From Neostapfia colusana (Eukaryota; Streptophyta; Magnoliopsida; Poales; Poaceae), in NCBI GenBank assembly GCA_030760725.1, contig JASWHV010000012.1:51987652-52051651 (forward strand): a DNA stretch of 64,000 bases. Direction: 5' to 3'. The notes below the pieces were generated by a model. It searched no databases. It saw nothing but the letters and a program-made list of their open reading frames with translations, and was not told the origin of the DNA. This document shows positions 34,395-45,800 of this stretch, in pieces (the first letter of the stretch is position 1; each line of letters opens with the position of its first letter). The translations under genes were made by a program, and so were the position numbers.

Positions 34395-35539
34395 ATCTAC
34401 CACCAGATATCAAAGTCATTAGGAAAGACACCATTTTCGTTTCTTGTTTAATATACTAGTGTTTAGGTAGAGAATGTTTAGTTGAACTTCTGCCTGGATC
34501 CTTAAGTTACATCAGTTCACAACTTTGACAATCGACTATGCCTTGAATTGCATGTTTTGTGTGAATCTATTTTCACCCAGAGACCATTAGAAGTACTTGA
34601 CTATGAGTAGTTTAATCTGTGGGTGGTGCATATGTGTCATACTCTTTGGTCTCTTATGAACTTTCTAGAGATAACCTAAATCTCACAAACTGCAACGTTA
34701 GAAAATCAGAGCTCATATAGGTGTGTTTCTATCAAGATTTCCCTGTAGGACAACATCTTTGCTACACATAGCCAACAGAAACACATTAAGGCATATCGCT
34801 AACCTTCCTTACAGTTTGAGAATATAAGTGTGCATATTCACCTTAGTGAACCACTAGCTTGTTTTTACCATGTCCTAATTTACGTGATCTCCGATCACAT
34901 AGGCTGGGTTTCCACTATGGTGTCACATTCATGGGTCTCAAACCCCATCTCCCTCGATGCACTTTCTATCACATTACGTGATAGTCCCTTCGTAAAGGGA
35001 TCTGCCAGGTTTTTATGTTTGTATGTACGAAACTATTATAACTCTAGAGTATCTCATTTTCCTGACAGACTTTTAATCGTCTATTGACGTGTCTTGATGA
35101 TTTTGCATTATCCTTAGAAATGGTCCCTTTAGCAATCACGATGTAATTTTCATAGTTCATAAGTATCATCGGCAATGGTTTCTCAACCACAAGTAAATCC
35201 ATCAAGAGCTCTCGCAGCCATCTGCCTCCGCAGTTGCTGTCTCTAAAGCAGTGAGTTCCGATTCCATGGTTGATCTCGTCAATATGGTCTATTTGCAAGA
35301 TCCCCATGATATAGAACCACCAGATAGAGTGAATACATATCCACTCATGGCATAGAAGTCATCAACATCAGAGGTCCAGTTCGAATCACTATAGCCCTCA
35401 TTGTATCTCTCAAGTAGCGCATAACCCTTTCAAGTGCATGCCAATGATATGTACCTGGGTTTGACATGAACCTGCTCAGTTTGCTCATGGCAAACGAGAT
35501 ATCATGACGGGTTGCACTTGCTAAGTACATGAGTGAACC
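34395..35539 (-). pseudogene. Element G: copia pol 3' end (RNase H) and 3' UTR
   Basis: Minus-strand fragments read GSLMYLASATRHDISFAM and NPGTYHWHALERVMRYLRD (35530-35400), then GRWLRELLMDL and SKDNAKSSRHVN (35220-35050), the typical end of a Ty1/copia RT-RNase H. A frameshift near 35045 precedes a LADPFTKGLSR-like tail in another frame. From about 34900 to 34395 is 3' untranslated sequence without a gene. The upstream part of the element is displaced by the LINE at 35540. Confidence 0.85.
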
Positions 35540-35695
35540 AACAACAAACAACAACGACAACATCCAAGCCTTTATCCCAAGCACGTTGGTCGGCTAGACA
35601 TGAAACCCAATATATATATATATATATATATATATCAATAAAGTAAAATAGAGGAAGGAGATATAAGAATAACAAGGAAAAGAAAAAAAACAAGA

Positions 35696-36967
35696 CTAAG
35701 ATTCTGGCACATGAATTGCTACTTTCCATGCGGTCCTATCATGAGCTAAGTCTTTGCATACATTCAAATCTCGTTTTACCACCTCCTCCCAGGTCAACCT
35801 TGGTCGTCCTCTACCCCTCTTAATATTTTCTCTACCTCTTAAAATCCCACTGTTAACCGGTGCTTCTAGAGGTCTTCGCTGGATATGTCCAAACCACCTT
35901 AGTCGATGTTGGACTAACTTATCTTCAATCAGCGCCACCCCTACCTTATCACGAATCGCCTCATTCCTTATTCGGTCTCTTCTCGTGTGCCTGCACATCC
36001 ACCGTAGCATGCGCATCTCTGCAACACTCATTTGTTGGACATGTTGCCATTTAGTTGGCCAACATTTGACCCCATAAAGCATCACGGGTCTGATCACCGT
36101 CATATAGAACTCCCCTTTTAGCTTTTGTGGGACCTTCTTATCGCATAGGATTCCAGAGGCTTGTCGCCATTTCATCACCCCTACCTTGATCCTGTGGCAA
36201 ACATCCTCATCAATATCGCCATTGCTTTGTAACATTGATCCTATGTATCGGAAAGAGTCCCTTCTAGGTACTATTTGTGCTTGTAGACTAACATTTCCCT
36301 CTTCACGACCAACACCACTAAAGTCACACCTCATATACTCGGTCTTGTTCCTACGAAGTCTGAACCCCTTGGACTCTAAGGTTTGTCTCAATAACTCTAA
36401 TTTCTTATCAACACCATCCCTAGTTTCATCTACCAGCACTACATCATCGGCAAAGAGCATGCACCAAGGGATATCCCCATGTATATCCTTCGACATCTCA
36501 TCCATCACAAAGGAAAAGATGTATGGGCTGAAAGATGATCCTTGATGTAGTCCTACCGTGATAGGAAAAGCATCAGTCTCACTATCACTTACGCGCACAC
36601 TTATCCTAACATTATTGTAAATATCCTTGATAAGGGTAATGTACTTTGTTGACACTTTATATTTCTCTAGTGCCCACCACATGACTGACCTTGGTATCTT
36701 GTCGTACGCCTTCTCCAAGTCAATGAACACCATTTGCATGTCCTTCTTCTGCTCCCTATATCTATCCATAAGCTGACGAAGCAAGAAAATCACCTCCATT
36801 GTAGACCTCCTATGCATAAAACCAAACTGGTTTTTAGTGACATTGGTCACTTTCCTCAGGCGGTGTTCAATCACTCTCTCCCAAAGCTTCATAGTATGAC
36901 TCATAAGCTTAATCCCTCGATAATTAGTACAACTTTGAATGTCTCCTTTATTTTTGAAGATAGGCAC
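35696..36967 (-). CDS. RTE LINE reverse transcriptase segment
   Basis: An open stretch of 423 codons. Motifs seen in order are NYRGIKLMSHTMKLWERV, NQFGFMHRRSTMEVIF, VFIDLEKAYDKIPR (first catalytic Asp), GLHQGSSFSP and the active site LFADDVVLVDE near 36440. The C-terminal part has a Cys/His-containing RMLRWMCRHTRRDRI region. The endonuclease half of the original single ORF lies upstream but is separated by stops and frameshifts near 37000 and 37660-38060, so this is a fragment despite its length. Confidence 0.88.
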   Translation of the reverse strand: MPIFKNKGDIQSCTNYRGIKLMSHTMKLWERVIEHRLRKVTNVTKNQFGFMHRRSTMEVIFLLRQLMDRYREQKKDMQMVFIDLEKAYDKIPRSVMWWALEKYKVSTKYITLIKDIYNNVRISVRVSDSETDAFPITVGLHQGSSFSPYIFSFVMDEMSKDIHGDIPWCMLFADDVVLVDETRDGVDKKLELLRQTLESKGFRLRRNKTEYMRCDFSGVGREEGNVSLQAQIVPRRDSFRYIGSMLQSNGDIDEDVCHRIKVGVMKWRQASGILCDKKVPQKLKGEFYMTVIRPVMLYGVKCWPTKWQHVQQMSVAEMRMLRWMCRHTRRDRIRNEAIRDKVGVALIEDKLVQHRLRWFGHIQRRPLEAPVNSGILRGRENIKRGRGRPRLTWEEVVKRDLNVCKDLAHDRTAWKVAIHVPES

Positions 36968-37127
36968 TAATATACTTTTCCTTCATTTCAGGCATCTTGT
37001 TTGACTGAAAAATGTGGTTGAATAGCTTTGTGAGCCATACTATTGCCACGTCACTAAGGCATCTCCACACCTCAATAGGGACATCAAAAGGGCCAAGGGC
37101 CTTTCCTCCTTTCATCCTTTTTAAGGC

Positions 37128-37655
37128 CTATTTAACCTCAAACTCTTGTATCCTCCGCATGAACCGTCTGTTGGAGTTATCGAAGGAGTCATCCAACTCA
37201 ACCATAGTGCTCCCATTCCCATCATTGAATAGCCCATTAAAGTAATCCCGCCATCTATTCTTAATCTCTTCATCCTTCACTAGAATGCGATCAGTCTCAT
37301 CTTTGATGCATTTTACTTGATTGAAATCCCTCATCTTTCTCTCGTGGATTTTTGCTATCTTGTAAATGTCCTTTTCACCTTCTTTTGTCTGTAGTCTCTC
37401 ATATAACTCATCATAGGCATGTCCTGTTGCCTTACTCACAGCCGGCCTTGCATTTTTCTTGGCCTCCTTGTACTTAAGCATGTTTCTTGCGCTTCTATAA
37501 TTATTCCAACTCTTGTAACACTCCTTCTTCTCCGTAATGGCCTTTTGTACATCCTCATTCCACCACCAAGTGTCTTTATCTACAAGTTCCTTTCCTTTTG
37601 TCACACCGAACACCTCACTAGCTACCTTCCTAATGCAAGTGCCATGTTCACCCAC
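37128..37655 (-). pseudogene. RTE LINE linker region between endonuclease and RT
   Basis: An open stretch of 175 codons, rich in Lys and Glu, with WWWNEDVQKAI and NRWRDYFNGLFND, the usual sequence just before RT in RTE/L1-like LINEs. The TAA at its end interrupts the path into RT. Confidence 0.75.
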
Positions 37656-38063
37656 ATACTATCTGCATCTCCATTTTCTACCCAGGGTCCTTCTGTGATC
37701 ACCCTATTTTAAAAGGATTCTTGTGATTCTCCTTTCAACTTCCACCACTTTGTTCTTGTGATTTTGACACCTTTGTCCCGCAAAGAACATGTATGGAAGC
37801 GAAAGTCAACTACCACAAGCTTATGTTGTGTCACAACACACTCCACGGGGGTCACCTTCCAATCTAGACACTCCCATCTACCCTTCTCCTAGTAAGGACA
37901 GTCAATCTGGCTACAGTGTTGGGCACTACTAAACGTCACTAGGTGAGATTGCCTCTTGGTAAAGAGGGTGTTAGCTACAAACAGATCATAGGCTACGGCA
38001 AAGTCTAGGATGTCCTTACCCTCTTGATTTCTATCGCCTCATCCAAAGCCTCCATGTACTCCA

Positions 38064-38727
38064 TCAAATCATTAGGTTAGTTGCACCCACATGACCATTG
38101 AGATCTCCTATGAGGAGTTTCTCGGTTATCGGTACACTACTAACCATATCCGCCAAGTACTCCCAAAATTGCCTCTTAGCACTCATGTTGAGCCCAACTT
38201 GTGGGGCATAACCACTAGTGACGTTCAAGACAGTGTCCCCAATTACTATCTTGATTAAGATGATCCTATCTCCTCGTCTTCGAACATCCACTACTCCATC
38301 CTTAAGACCCTTATCTATTAGAACACCTACGCCATTCCTAGTCCTAGCCGATCCAGAATACCAAAGCTTGAAACCGGTATTCTCGACTTCTCTCCCCTTT
38401 TGACCCGCCCATCTAATCACTTGTACACAAAAGATATTTAATCGTCTCCTAATGGCAACATCTACTAACTCACGTAGCTTCCCCGTCAAGGATCCTACAT
38501 TCCAACTACCCACCCAAAATCTATGTTCCTCGGCTAGCTTCCTTACGCTTTGCACCCGTCGAGTAAGATGCAAAGACCCTTGCTCACTTATCACTACATC
38601 CGGGCGATGATGTAGCGCGCCACTAAGGTGGTGGTGATCCGGCCCTTGCTCATTTAATACTATATCTGGTTTCCGATATGGCGCGCCACTAAGGCGGTGG
38701 TGACCCGGTCCTTGCCCACTTAACACC
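38064..38727 (-). pseudogene. RTE LINE endonuclease domain, 5' truncated
   Basis: Motifs of the exonuclease-endonuclease-phosphatase family include VGSWNVGSLTGK, a degraded CVQVIRW (normally QETRW), a VTSGYAPQVG segment and LIGDLNGHVG. A stop follows at 38064. The frame stays open to the D insertion point. The replacement of the catalytic Glu in the QETRW motif would impair cleavage. Confidence 0.8.
38577..38727 (-). repeat. 66-bp tandem repeat in LINE 5' region
   Basis: GCGCGCCACTAAGG recurs at 38615 and 38681, and CCCTTGCTCA(C/T)TTA at 38577 and 38643, giving a period of 66 and about 2.3 copies before the D LTR cuts it. A third CCTTGCCCACTTAA ends at 38725. Confidence 0.75.
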
Positions 38728-38889
38728 TGTGACACCCTCATTCATGGTTTCTGCATGTATTCATGTTTCATGTAGAGAAAACATCTTTAAAGGAAGAGGG
38801 GATAGAGAAAGAATTAAAAGGATAGCCAGAAAGAGCAAAAAATCCAGTTCACCAAGAGTGCCGAAGACAACTCTCGCGGCCCGCTGGCC

Positions 38890-39500
38890 ACGTGGCGCCT
38901 TCGGAGCTCATCCCCACAAAGGAGGAGAGGTCCGACCCCATGGGACACGTGTTGCCCCCGGAGCAAGCCTCTGCGAAGAAGCAGGGCCAGCGGCAGGACA
39001 CATGTCACCTTCGGAGCTAGTCACCACGGAAATCAGAGGACCAGTCGCGCGGGATACGTGTCAATCTCGGAGCTCACCTCCGAGAGGTCCGGTTCTATTG
39101 GACACATGTCGCCACCGGAGCTTATCTCCGGGAGGTCCGACACTGTTGGACACGTGTCGACCTCGGAGCTCGTCTCTGAGGAAAAAGGGAGTCCGACACT
39201 ACTTGACGTGTGGCATTCACGGAGCTCACCTCCCAAGAGAGGGAGGTCCGAAATGGATACGTGGCACACCTGGAGCCACCTCCGGAAAGAGGGAAGGTCC
39301 GGCACTGACACGTGGCGTGCACGGAGCCACCTCCGAATAGAGAGGAGGTCCCGACCACCAGGATATGTGGCGCACGCGGAGCTTACCTCCGAAGGAGGGG
39401 GAGGTCTTGCTCGCTTGACATGCGGAACAACCAGAGCTAGTCTCTGCGGAAAGAGGGAGACCAGGCCCCGATGGACACGTGGAGCTTCCGGAGCTCATCG
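38890..39500 (+). repeat. Tandem array of about 52-57 bp units in D LTR
   Basis: Units with CGGAGCTC-like boxes at 38902, about 38960, 39012, 39068, 39116, 39163, 39220, about 39271, 39325, 39377, 39431 and 39491, each next to a GACACGTG-like box. Same location relative to TATA as in B and D'. Confidence 0.88.
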
Positions 39501-39694
39501 TCGTGGAGGTAACGAGTTCTGGAGTGGTTTTTGGATTCTGTACGCGTGGAAATACCGGTACGGAGAGGAAACCGACTTGAATTCCACAATGTTACTGCAC
39601 CAAATCAACTAAAGATAAGTTGTTAAGATTCAATGACAATTTGAATAGGACTCTTATTCGAATTCCAATCAGATTAGAACTCTTTCTTCCTGAT

Positions 39695-39703
39695 TATAAA
39701 TAG
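39695..39703 (+). promoter_or_regulatory. TATA box of element D LTR
   Basis: TATAAATAG followed by AACCCAG, about 200 bases after the tandem array. Confidence 0.7.
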
Positions 39704-40203
39704 AACCCAGAACCCTTGGCCGAAACCACAAACTTCTGTTCCACCTCCTGAGCCGACGACTTAGAGCCCTAGCTCCAAACTCACCGAGTAAGCCCATCGC
39801 CGGAGTTCAGTCGAGAAAGATCACTGGAAGGGAGCCCCAACAATCTGTCTGATCAGGGAAGGACCCCGAGACCAAGAAGAACGTAAGGTAGGTCTCCTAT
39901 ATCACCTTGCGACATCATCGTGTTTTCCTTGCATCTGTTCTTCGATTCCTTTCGAACAGAATCTTTCTCGTGGACAGATCACTTGTTGATCGGGTTGATC
40001 TAAGGACAAGATCATCGCCACGTCCACATTTGATCCAAACACCTCTGTTCATCGTAAAACCATGCAAACATACAAGGACACGTACAACCGATCTAATAAG
40101 AACTGTATCATAGGATTAACATGCATAAGAATCATCGCATCTAGTTAAAGTTCATGCATGATATTGATTGTTGTAAATCTTGTATGTGCGTGATCTTGTA
40201 TAG

Positions 40204-40278
40204 AAGGACAAGCTCAGGGAGCTACCTACGACGGGCTACAACAACAAGATTTTGAGCAACAGGAACAGCCAGAACAAG
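40204..40278 (+). CDS. Candidate LTR leader ORF, exon 2 (D LTR)
   Basis: This is 75 bases between TTGTATAG and AAG|GCAAGTG, open, containing GQAQGATYDGLQQQDF and a run of Gln and Glu. Phase 1 on both sides, so it joins in frame to 41546. It is nine bases shorter than D', which is three whole codons. In B and D the frame just upstream of the nearest donor (GTAGGT) hits a stop, so the upstream connection is not settled. Confidence 0.5.
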
Positions 40279-41002
40279 GCAAGTGCCTCTTGACCATATT
40301 GATCCTATGTTTTGGGAAACTGTTTTGTTTTGCGAAAAGGTGTGTGTGTGTGTGTGTGTGTGCTAAGTAAAACATGATGGGAAACCCTTTATAGGAGTTT
40401 ACTAGTTTTGGTTAAACCATCCTTATCGCCAGGGAAGTTTATGAGTCGGGTATGGTTTTTGCTTTATGCTTCGCTGAGTCCATGGGATTGGGATGCGAGA
40501 TAGGTGTGTCTAGCTAACTGCACTCGTAACGATAATGAGAAACTGATGTGGTTAATGAACATGGATCGGAGGGAGATCTAGGCAAGACTGGGTTTGTGAA
40601 TGAGGTAGCATGAGATGGTGGTTTACTTTCCGTAGATCTAAGGACCGGTTCATGCGAGCACATGCCATGATAACAGTGCCACCACAAGGCCAAGTATGGG
40701 TGCGGCTTAGCTGACTAATTAGGTAAGTTACTAGATTGTTATGGACTGTCGAAGGCCCGGGGAATGGGAGTCGAGTGAGGACTGCCCTCGGAACTACATG
40801 GCACAAGACGGGGCCCGTGGGTGGGAGAATTGGAGATTCTAGCCTGCCGGTGAAACCTTTGTGAGTCCATATATCTAGTAGCCCCTTTGTAAAGGCTATT
40901 TTGTGATCTCTTGGCCATACACCGACGGTTGTGTACTGGTATAATGGTTCTGCAGTCGCCGACGGGTGATGAAATCACAAACTTGTGGGTAAAGAGGTGC
41001 AA

Positions 41003-41033
41003 ACTCTGCAGAGTCTTAAAACTATCATGATAG
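41003..41033. promoter_or_regulatory. Palindrome pair in D LTR
   Basis: ACTCTGCAGAGT at 41003-41014 and CTATCATGATAG at 41022-41033. They lie between the two candidate leader exons. Confidence 0.6.
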
Positions 41034-41545
41034 CTGAGCTTATGGTCACGGGCGCCTGGCCAACTTCCATGATTAGTTGGGATGGTTACTTGTTATGGTT
41101 TTGGAAGGTTTGGCTTTTGGTTTACGGGACTATTGAGTCTGGGTGATAAGATGGGTTGCATGACTGTTGAATCATGGCAACGAGATTGATCTCGGTGTGA
41201 GACGAAATTTGCTTATGAGATGAAATGGTAGCGAATACGAGACGGTATTCGTGAGATGGTAGCGAATACGGGAAGGTATTCGTGAGCAAGAATGAGGTTG
41301 ATTGATATTTGGCGGGATATGGAAGGTAATGAACATAATGGAGGTATGATTGGTATTTTATTACATGTTGGGATTACATTCACGTAAAGATAAGTTGCAG
41401 TTTTATCGTGGTTTTTGATAAATAACTTTGCTTTTCTGTAATGAGTCTTTTTATACCTACCTTGTTGTGAGCTACATATCATATTTCTCCCGCACTTGCT
41501 GAGTACACCATCGTACTGAAACTTGCATTATTATTTCATCATCAG

Positions 41546-41586
41546 CAACAGGAGAAGATTACTATGAAGACCAAGTGGAGCATTAG
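41546..41586 (+). CDS. Candidate LTR leader ORF, terminal exon (D LTR)
   Basis: This is 41 bases after TTTCATCATCAG, reading ATGEDYYEDQVEH then TAG in the frame set by exon 2. Confidence 0.5.
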
Positions 41587-42057
41587 GCGTGTAATCTGTT
41601 CTCAACCTTGCCTGTGGGGATGGAGTAGAGATGGAGCCGCTTCTTCTTAGATTGCTTCCGCACTAGTTAGAAGACTTCCGCTGCATAGAAATAAGACTTC
41701 CGCTGTGAGCATGAGTCCAAGAGTCATGATACATTGTAATAAACTCTGTTATTCGTGGTTATATATATTCTGAATTCAGTTTGTGGAACATATGTGTAAG
41801 TGTGATGAATGTCACACCCGATTTCTCCAAAGAGCAACCGAGTGAATATCACATGTATGCCAGGATCATTTTCTCATACATGTGATGAAAAATAGTGAAG
41901 CATCATTTATTACAAGCCAAGTGTTCGAATATAAATAAGTCTTACATAGCATACATCTCGATGGACGATAATATGTTCATAACATGTAAATAAAGCAGCA
42001 GCGGAATATAAATCTTGTGGGCTCCGTCACAGGTGTTGCCCGGGGGACTCCGTGAAC

Positions 42058-42116
42058 CTAGAATCCTTCTTCGGGACCAAAGTCTTGGTCATTGAACACC
42101 ACATCATCCCCTTGAC
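42058..42116 (-). CDS. Candidate LTR leader ORF, terminal exon (solo A LTR)
   Basis: This 59-base exon ends DFGPEEGF then TAG. Compared with element A, GACTTCGGA has become GACTTTGGT, two synonymous changes. Confidence 0.5.
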
Positions 42117-43216
42117 CTGAGCAGCAATTTAAACCAACAGAAAAGCAAGTTTGAGTACCGTTGGTACTCAGCAAGTGTGGGAAAGTTATGTCATGCATGG
42201 CTAGAGCAAGGAGAGGTTGAACTCATGGTTAAAGCACTACGCAATTAATACCTATCACCTTAGCTTATTAAGCACCTACTTTACGACACAGGGAAAATGG
42301 TCCCAATCCCTCAACCCATCATCAATATCAAGTAAACATGGTCCCATCTCCAATGTTAAGCTTCCCGCTTAACATCCACACTTCCCAATCCATCATCCTC
42401 TAATCATGAATAAGTCCAAGCCGCTCTTGACCGTGAGCACGGCTGTCATGACAGTTTTGACTCTGCTGAGTTTGCACCACTGTACCCACATGTAGTGATT
42501 TCATCCCCCGTTGCCGGGTGGACTAAAAGAACCTCCATTATGCCAGTGGCCGCGAACCATGTTCACACTTCCCAAGTGTGTGGCCAGGAGATCACTACAA
42601 GGCCTTTACAAAGGGATTCCCGACGAGCGTGGGTCCACTGAGGTTTCACCCCTAACAGCATACAAGAGGCTCCAATCCCGCTGCAGTGGCCCCCTCTTGA
42701 GCCTTGCGGTTCATATGGTAGTCCAGCTGACACCTATTCCCCGCACCATCCAAAACACCCATACTACGCCGGGGATACACCTAATTAATTGGCCAAGCTG
42801 CCCCATCTCAGCATGTGGTTGGCACCGTAAAGCCAGGTTACATGCTCCATGAACCGGTCCTTAGGATCCAGGCAAGCACTAAACACAAACGCGAGTCTCG
42901 TGCACACAGCACCAACCAAATCATCCAACTTGCCTCGATCCCTACCTCTACATAACTCATAATATCTCTTTCAAGAGTAAGGTAAACAAGTTGATGATCT
43001 CATATCCCACTTATCTCATTCTAAGCATGGCTAATCATAAATAATATGAATGAATGACATAATAAAATAAATCCCAACCCAGGCTACAAGGAAGTAAGAT
43101 AATGACAATCTAGGGAAACTTCCTAGCATGGGTACCATATTCCAAATTGACAATGCAATTAATTAATTTCTAACTATACATCCTATTATAGGATCAAAGT
43201 GGTCAAGGACACTTGC

Positions 43217-43285
43217 TTTCTTCCTGCTGCTCTAGGAATGGAAAGTCTTGGTCTTGAAAGGTGAGAACCTGCTCCGGGGCGGGTT
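43217..43285 (-). CDS. Candidate LTR leader ORF, exon 2 (solo A LTR)
   Basis: This 69-base exon is open and contains PEQVLTFQDQDFPF. Against the A(+) copy at 48255-48323, eight codons differ only synonymously (third position), while three carry an amino-acid change. The donor is AAA|GCAAGT. Confidence 0.55.
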
Positions 43286-45469
43286 CTACTCATGCCAATA
43301 CACATAGCAAAAGAAAACAACAATCCATAAGCCATAGTCCACACTTTCACTCATGCAAACCACACATACAAACATATGAAAGTCATTCACATTTCTAAAT
43401 GTTGTGGTTACCCTAGATGTGTTGATCTTTGGTCTACATGCACTTTTAAACATATATATATTATTTCTAACTTTTGTATTCAGTTTTCTATTTGCACACT
43501 ATATATTAATTTCCAATTTGAACAAATTCTCTATATTTAATTAATACACTCCTTAGCCACAAAGTTTGCATGAAAGATAATTTCCTACTCCAAATAGGTT
43601 TTCAGATCTTCTACAAAATCCTAAATTGAAGTTTTTGGATTTGGAGACCTCATTTATCATTTTCTAATTATGCATACTTATTTTCCTATATTTTCAGATT
43701 TATTTTCTATGCCTAAAAGTGAACTTTAATATTAATGTAGTAAGACATATCATCTAAACAGAATAGGTTCTGATCTAAAATGTTCAATAAAATATTTTTG
43801 AACTTTCTCTCTGATGGAAACCAATTTAAAGTTATTTTTACCCAATTTCAGAATTGTTTTCTAGTCTAGAAATGAATTTCCACCAATAAAACAGCAACCT
43901 AAATTCCTACAAAAATTTCTTCTGTTCCAATTTCCCAAACAGAACCTTCATAAATTTTTCGTATCCCTTTTTGGTTATTTAGACTCACTTTCCCACAGTT
44001 TAAACTTGTTTTATGCCTAAAGGGCATATTTCAGATATAAATTACAAAACAGTAATCCTATTGAGTTTGGAAGTTTTTTCCCCTCTAACTCAGATCTTAG
44101 ATTGTTTCTACAAATTTTCCATAGGGTTAGAATATTTAAACTGATCATATACCTATGTTTGAATTTTAAATCCTATTCACATATTCAATTTCCTGAATTT
44201 AAGAACCCTCAGGGGCTGATGTGCAAATCCACCCTACTGTGGGGCCCCACTTCCCAATTTCTAACTTTTGAGGGGTCTAAGTGTGCAAAACAGGGAGGTC
44301 TTCCTAATTATTATTAAGTCCAGGGGCTAAAACTGATTTTTAAATGAATTTACATGAATTTCTAAGGGTCCAGGGGCTAGATCAGAAGTTTCCGAGGCTA
44401 GCTCGTGTTTTCCGAGGTCCACATGGGGTAGCGCGTAAGATTCCCGGCCTTTATAATGCGGGGCCGACATGGACCGTTGGATTTAAAACAGACGGCTGAG
44501 ATTATAACGTGAAGCGGTACGGGTTAGATCTATTCGGGACCGCACGATTTAAAATGGACGGGCCTCAGGGGGCCACGTCGCCCTGGCCGGAGCCAGCCCG
44601 CGCGCGCGGCGGTGCGCGGCGGCGGTGGCGGTGATCTCGCCGGCGCAGCTTCGGTTCCTTGCCGCTACACGCTAAAACTAGCAGTTTTTCACACGGATCG
44701 ACTGCGGAGGGGTAGGGGAACCTCACCAAGGGGTTTCTCGGGCTTGGGGGGGTCGGAATTCGGCTCTGGGATGACGATGGTTGGAGCTGCTCCACGGTGC
44801 TCGTCGAAACCGATGCTACGGCGTGAAACTTGTCGCTTCCTTCATCTTCAGGGCTCCCCGGCGGAGGTGGAACACGGCAAGCTCGTAAGTCCAGCGAAAA
44901 GCGAAGAGATCCGAAGGTTTTTCGGTGGGGGATTATCGGTTCTCACCGGATCGAAAGATGGGGCGGCACTGGGAAATCGGTGAGCTTCCTTGCGTGGAAA
45001 GCACGAGGAGAGTCGGCGGAGGGTCGGTTTAGATATGTAGTAGCGCCGGGGACCGAAGATCGGGGTCGCGAATGCGGGTTTCGGGAGCGGCAGGTGCGAT
45101 CGGGCGTGGGAGTAGCGGGGTCGGTTGGGGGCGCGTGTGGAGAGGGATGACATGCGGGCCCCGCGCGTCAGAGAGAGGGAGAGGGGGGGCGCGCGTGGGT
45201 TTTGGGCTGGATGCCGCGCGCGGTTTTGGGCCGGCTGAGGTGGGTTTCGGCCCACTGGTCGTTTTTCTTTTTCTTTTTCCTTTTATTTTTCTGTTTTGAT
45301 TCAAATTTAAATTCCAGTTTGAATTTGAATTGCTTCACCACATGCAATACGTCCAAAAAATTTTAAATTCCCCTCTTTAGCAGGTTTTCGGTGTTACAAT
45401 GAACATCCTAGGCACACATATGCATCAGTTCTCGGTTCTGTGGTTTCCGACAGAATTGAGGGCGTCACA

Positions 45470-45800
45470 GACTGGTATTAGAGCCACGGGTTGACGGTAG
45501 GTTACACGCTTAGATAGATCACAGATTGGTAGCTAAGCCACGCTGACCATAGGATGCAAGACTAAGATGCATAGATTGGCCTTGAAACCGCCTTGACATA
45601 GGATAAAAGCCTAGGAAAGGCCATAGTTGGAACATAGATTGGCAACACCCTAAGCCATATAGGACCCCCATTGAACAAGTCTTGAATAGGAGTTGTGTGA
45701 GCAATTGTGATTGTGTGCTTAGTGTGAGTTGTCGGACGTCTCAAGATGTCGTCCATATCCACACATAAGTAGAAAGAGCAGTGAGATGCTTCGGCACTTG
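45470..45800 (+). mobile_element. Element D primer site and leader, cut by element F
   Basis: TGGTATTAGAGCCA at 45473 is an initiator-Met primer site with one mismatch, three bases after the LTR. The rest is leader similar to B's (compare 6800-6960). At 45800, after ACTTG, element F begins. No gene is seen. Confidence 0.85.

Larger units (their letters stand above)
35540..38727 (-). mobile_element. Element H: RTE-type LINE (non-LTR retrotransposon), decayed
   Basis: The minus strand encodes an apurinic-type endonuclease and then a reverse transcriptase, as in plant RTE-clade LINEs. The 3' end (left) has the widespread plant tail motif, read on the plus strand as AACAACGACAAC then CCAAGCCTTTATCCC, near 35548-35590, followed inward by a (TA)n run at about 35610-35635. 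It sits inside the copia RNase H at 35540. Its 5' end is displaced by element D at 38728. Confidence 0.88.
41810..45398 (-). mobile_element. Solo LTR of family A inside the D LTR
   Basis: This 3589-bp LTR has both ends intact (in plus orientation TGTCACACC to GTGTTACA) and is flanked by ATGAA at 41805-41809 and 45399-45403. No internal region, primer site or polypurine tract is present, so it is the product of LTR-LTR recombination after insertion. It is visibly more diverged from element A's LTRs than those are from each other. Confidence 0.94.
38728..45469 (+). mobile_element. Element D 5' LTR, split by a solo A LTR
   Basis: The LTR starts TGTGACACCC at 38728 and ends GGGCGTCACA at 45469, followed by a primer site. 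Without the 3589-bp insertion and its duplicated 5 bases it is 3148 bp. Features in order: tandem array 38890-39500, TATA 39695, exon 2 40204-40278, (GT)n 40341-40362, palindromes 41003-41033, terminal exon 41546-41586. It inserted into the LINE; the likely left target duplicate is ACACC. Its internal coding region and 3' LTR are outside the window. Confidence 0.9.

Noticed and set aside
35605..35640. (TA)n as a functional element
   Set aside because: A simple repeat at the 3' end of the LINE, typical of LINE tails and microsatellite growth.
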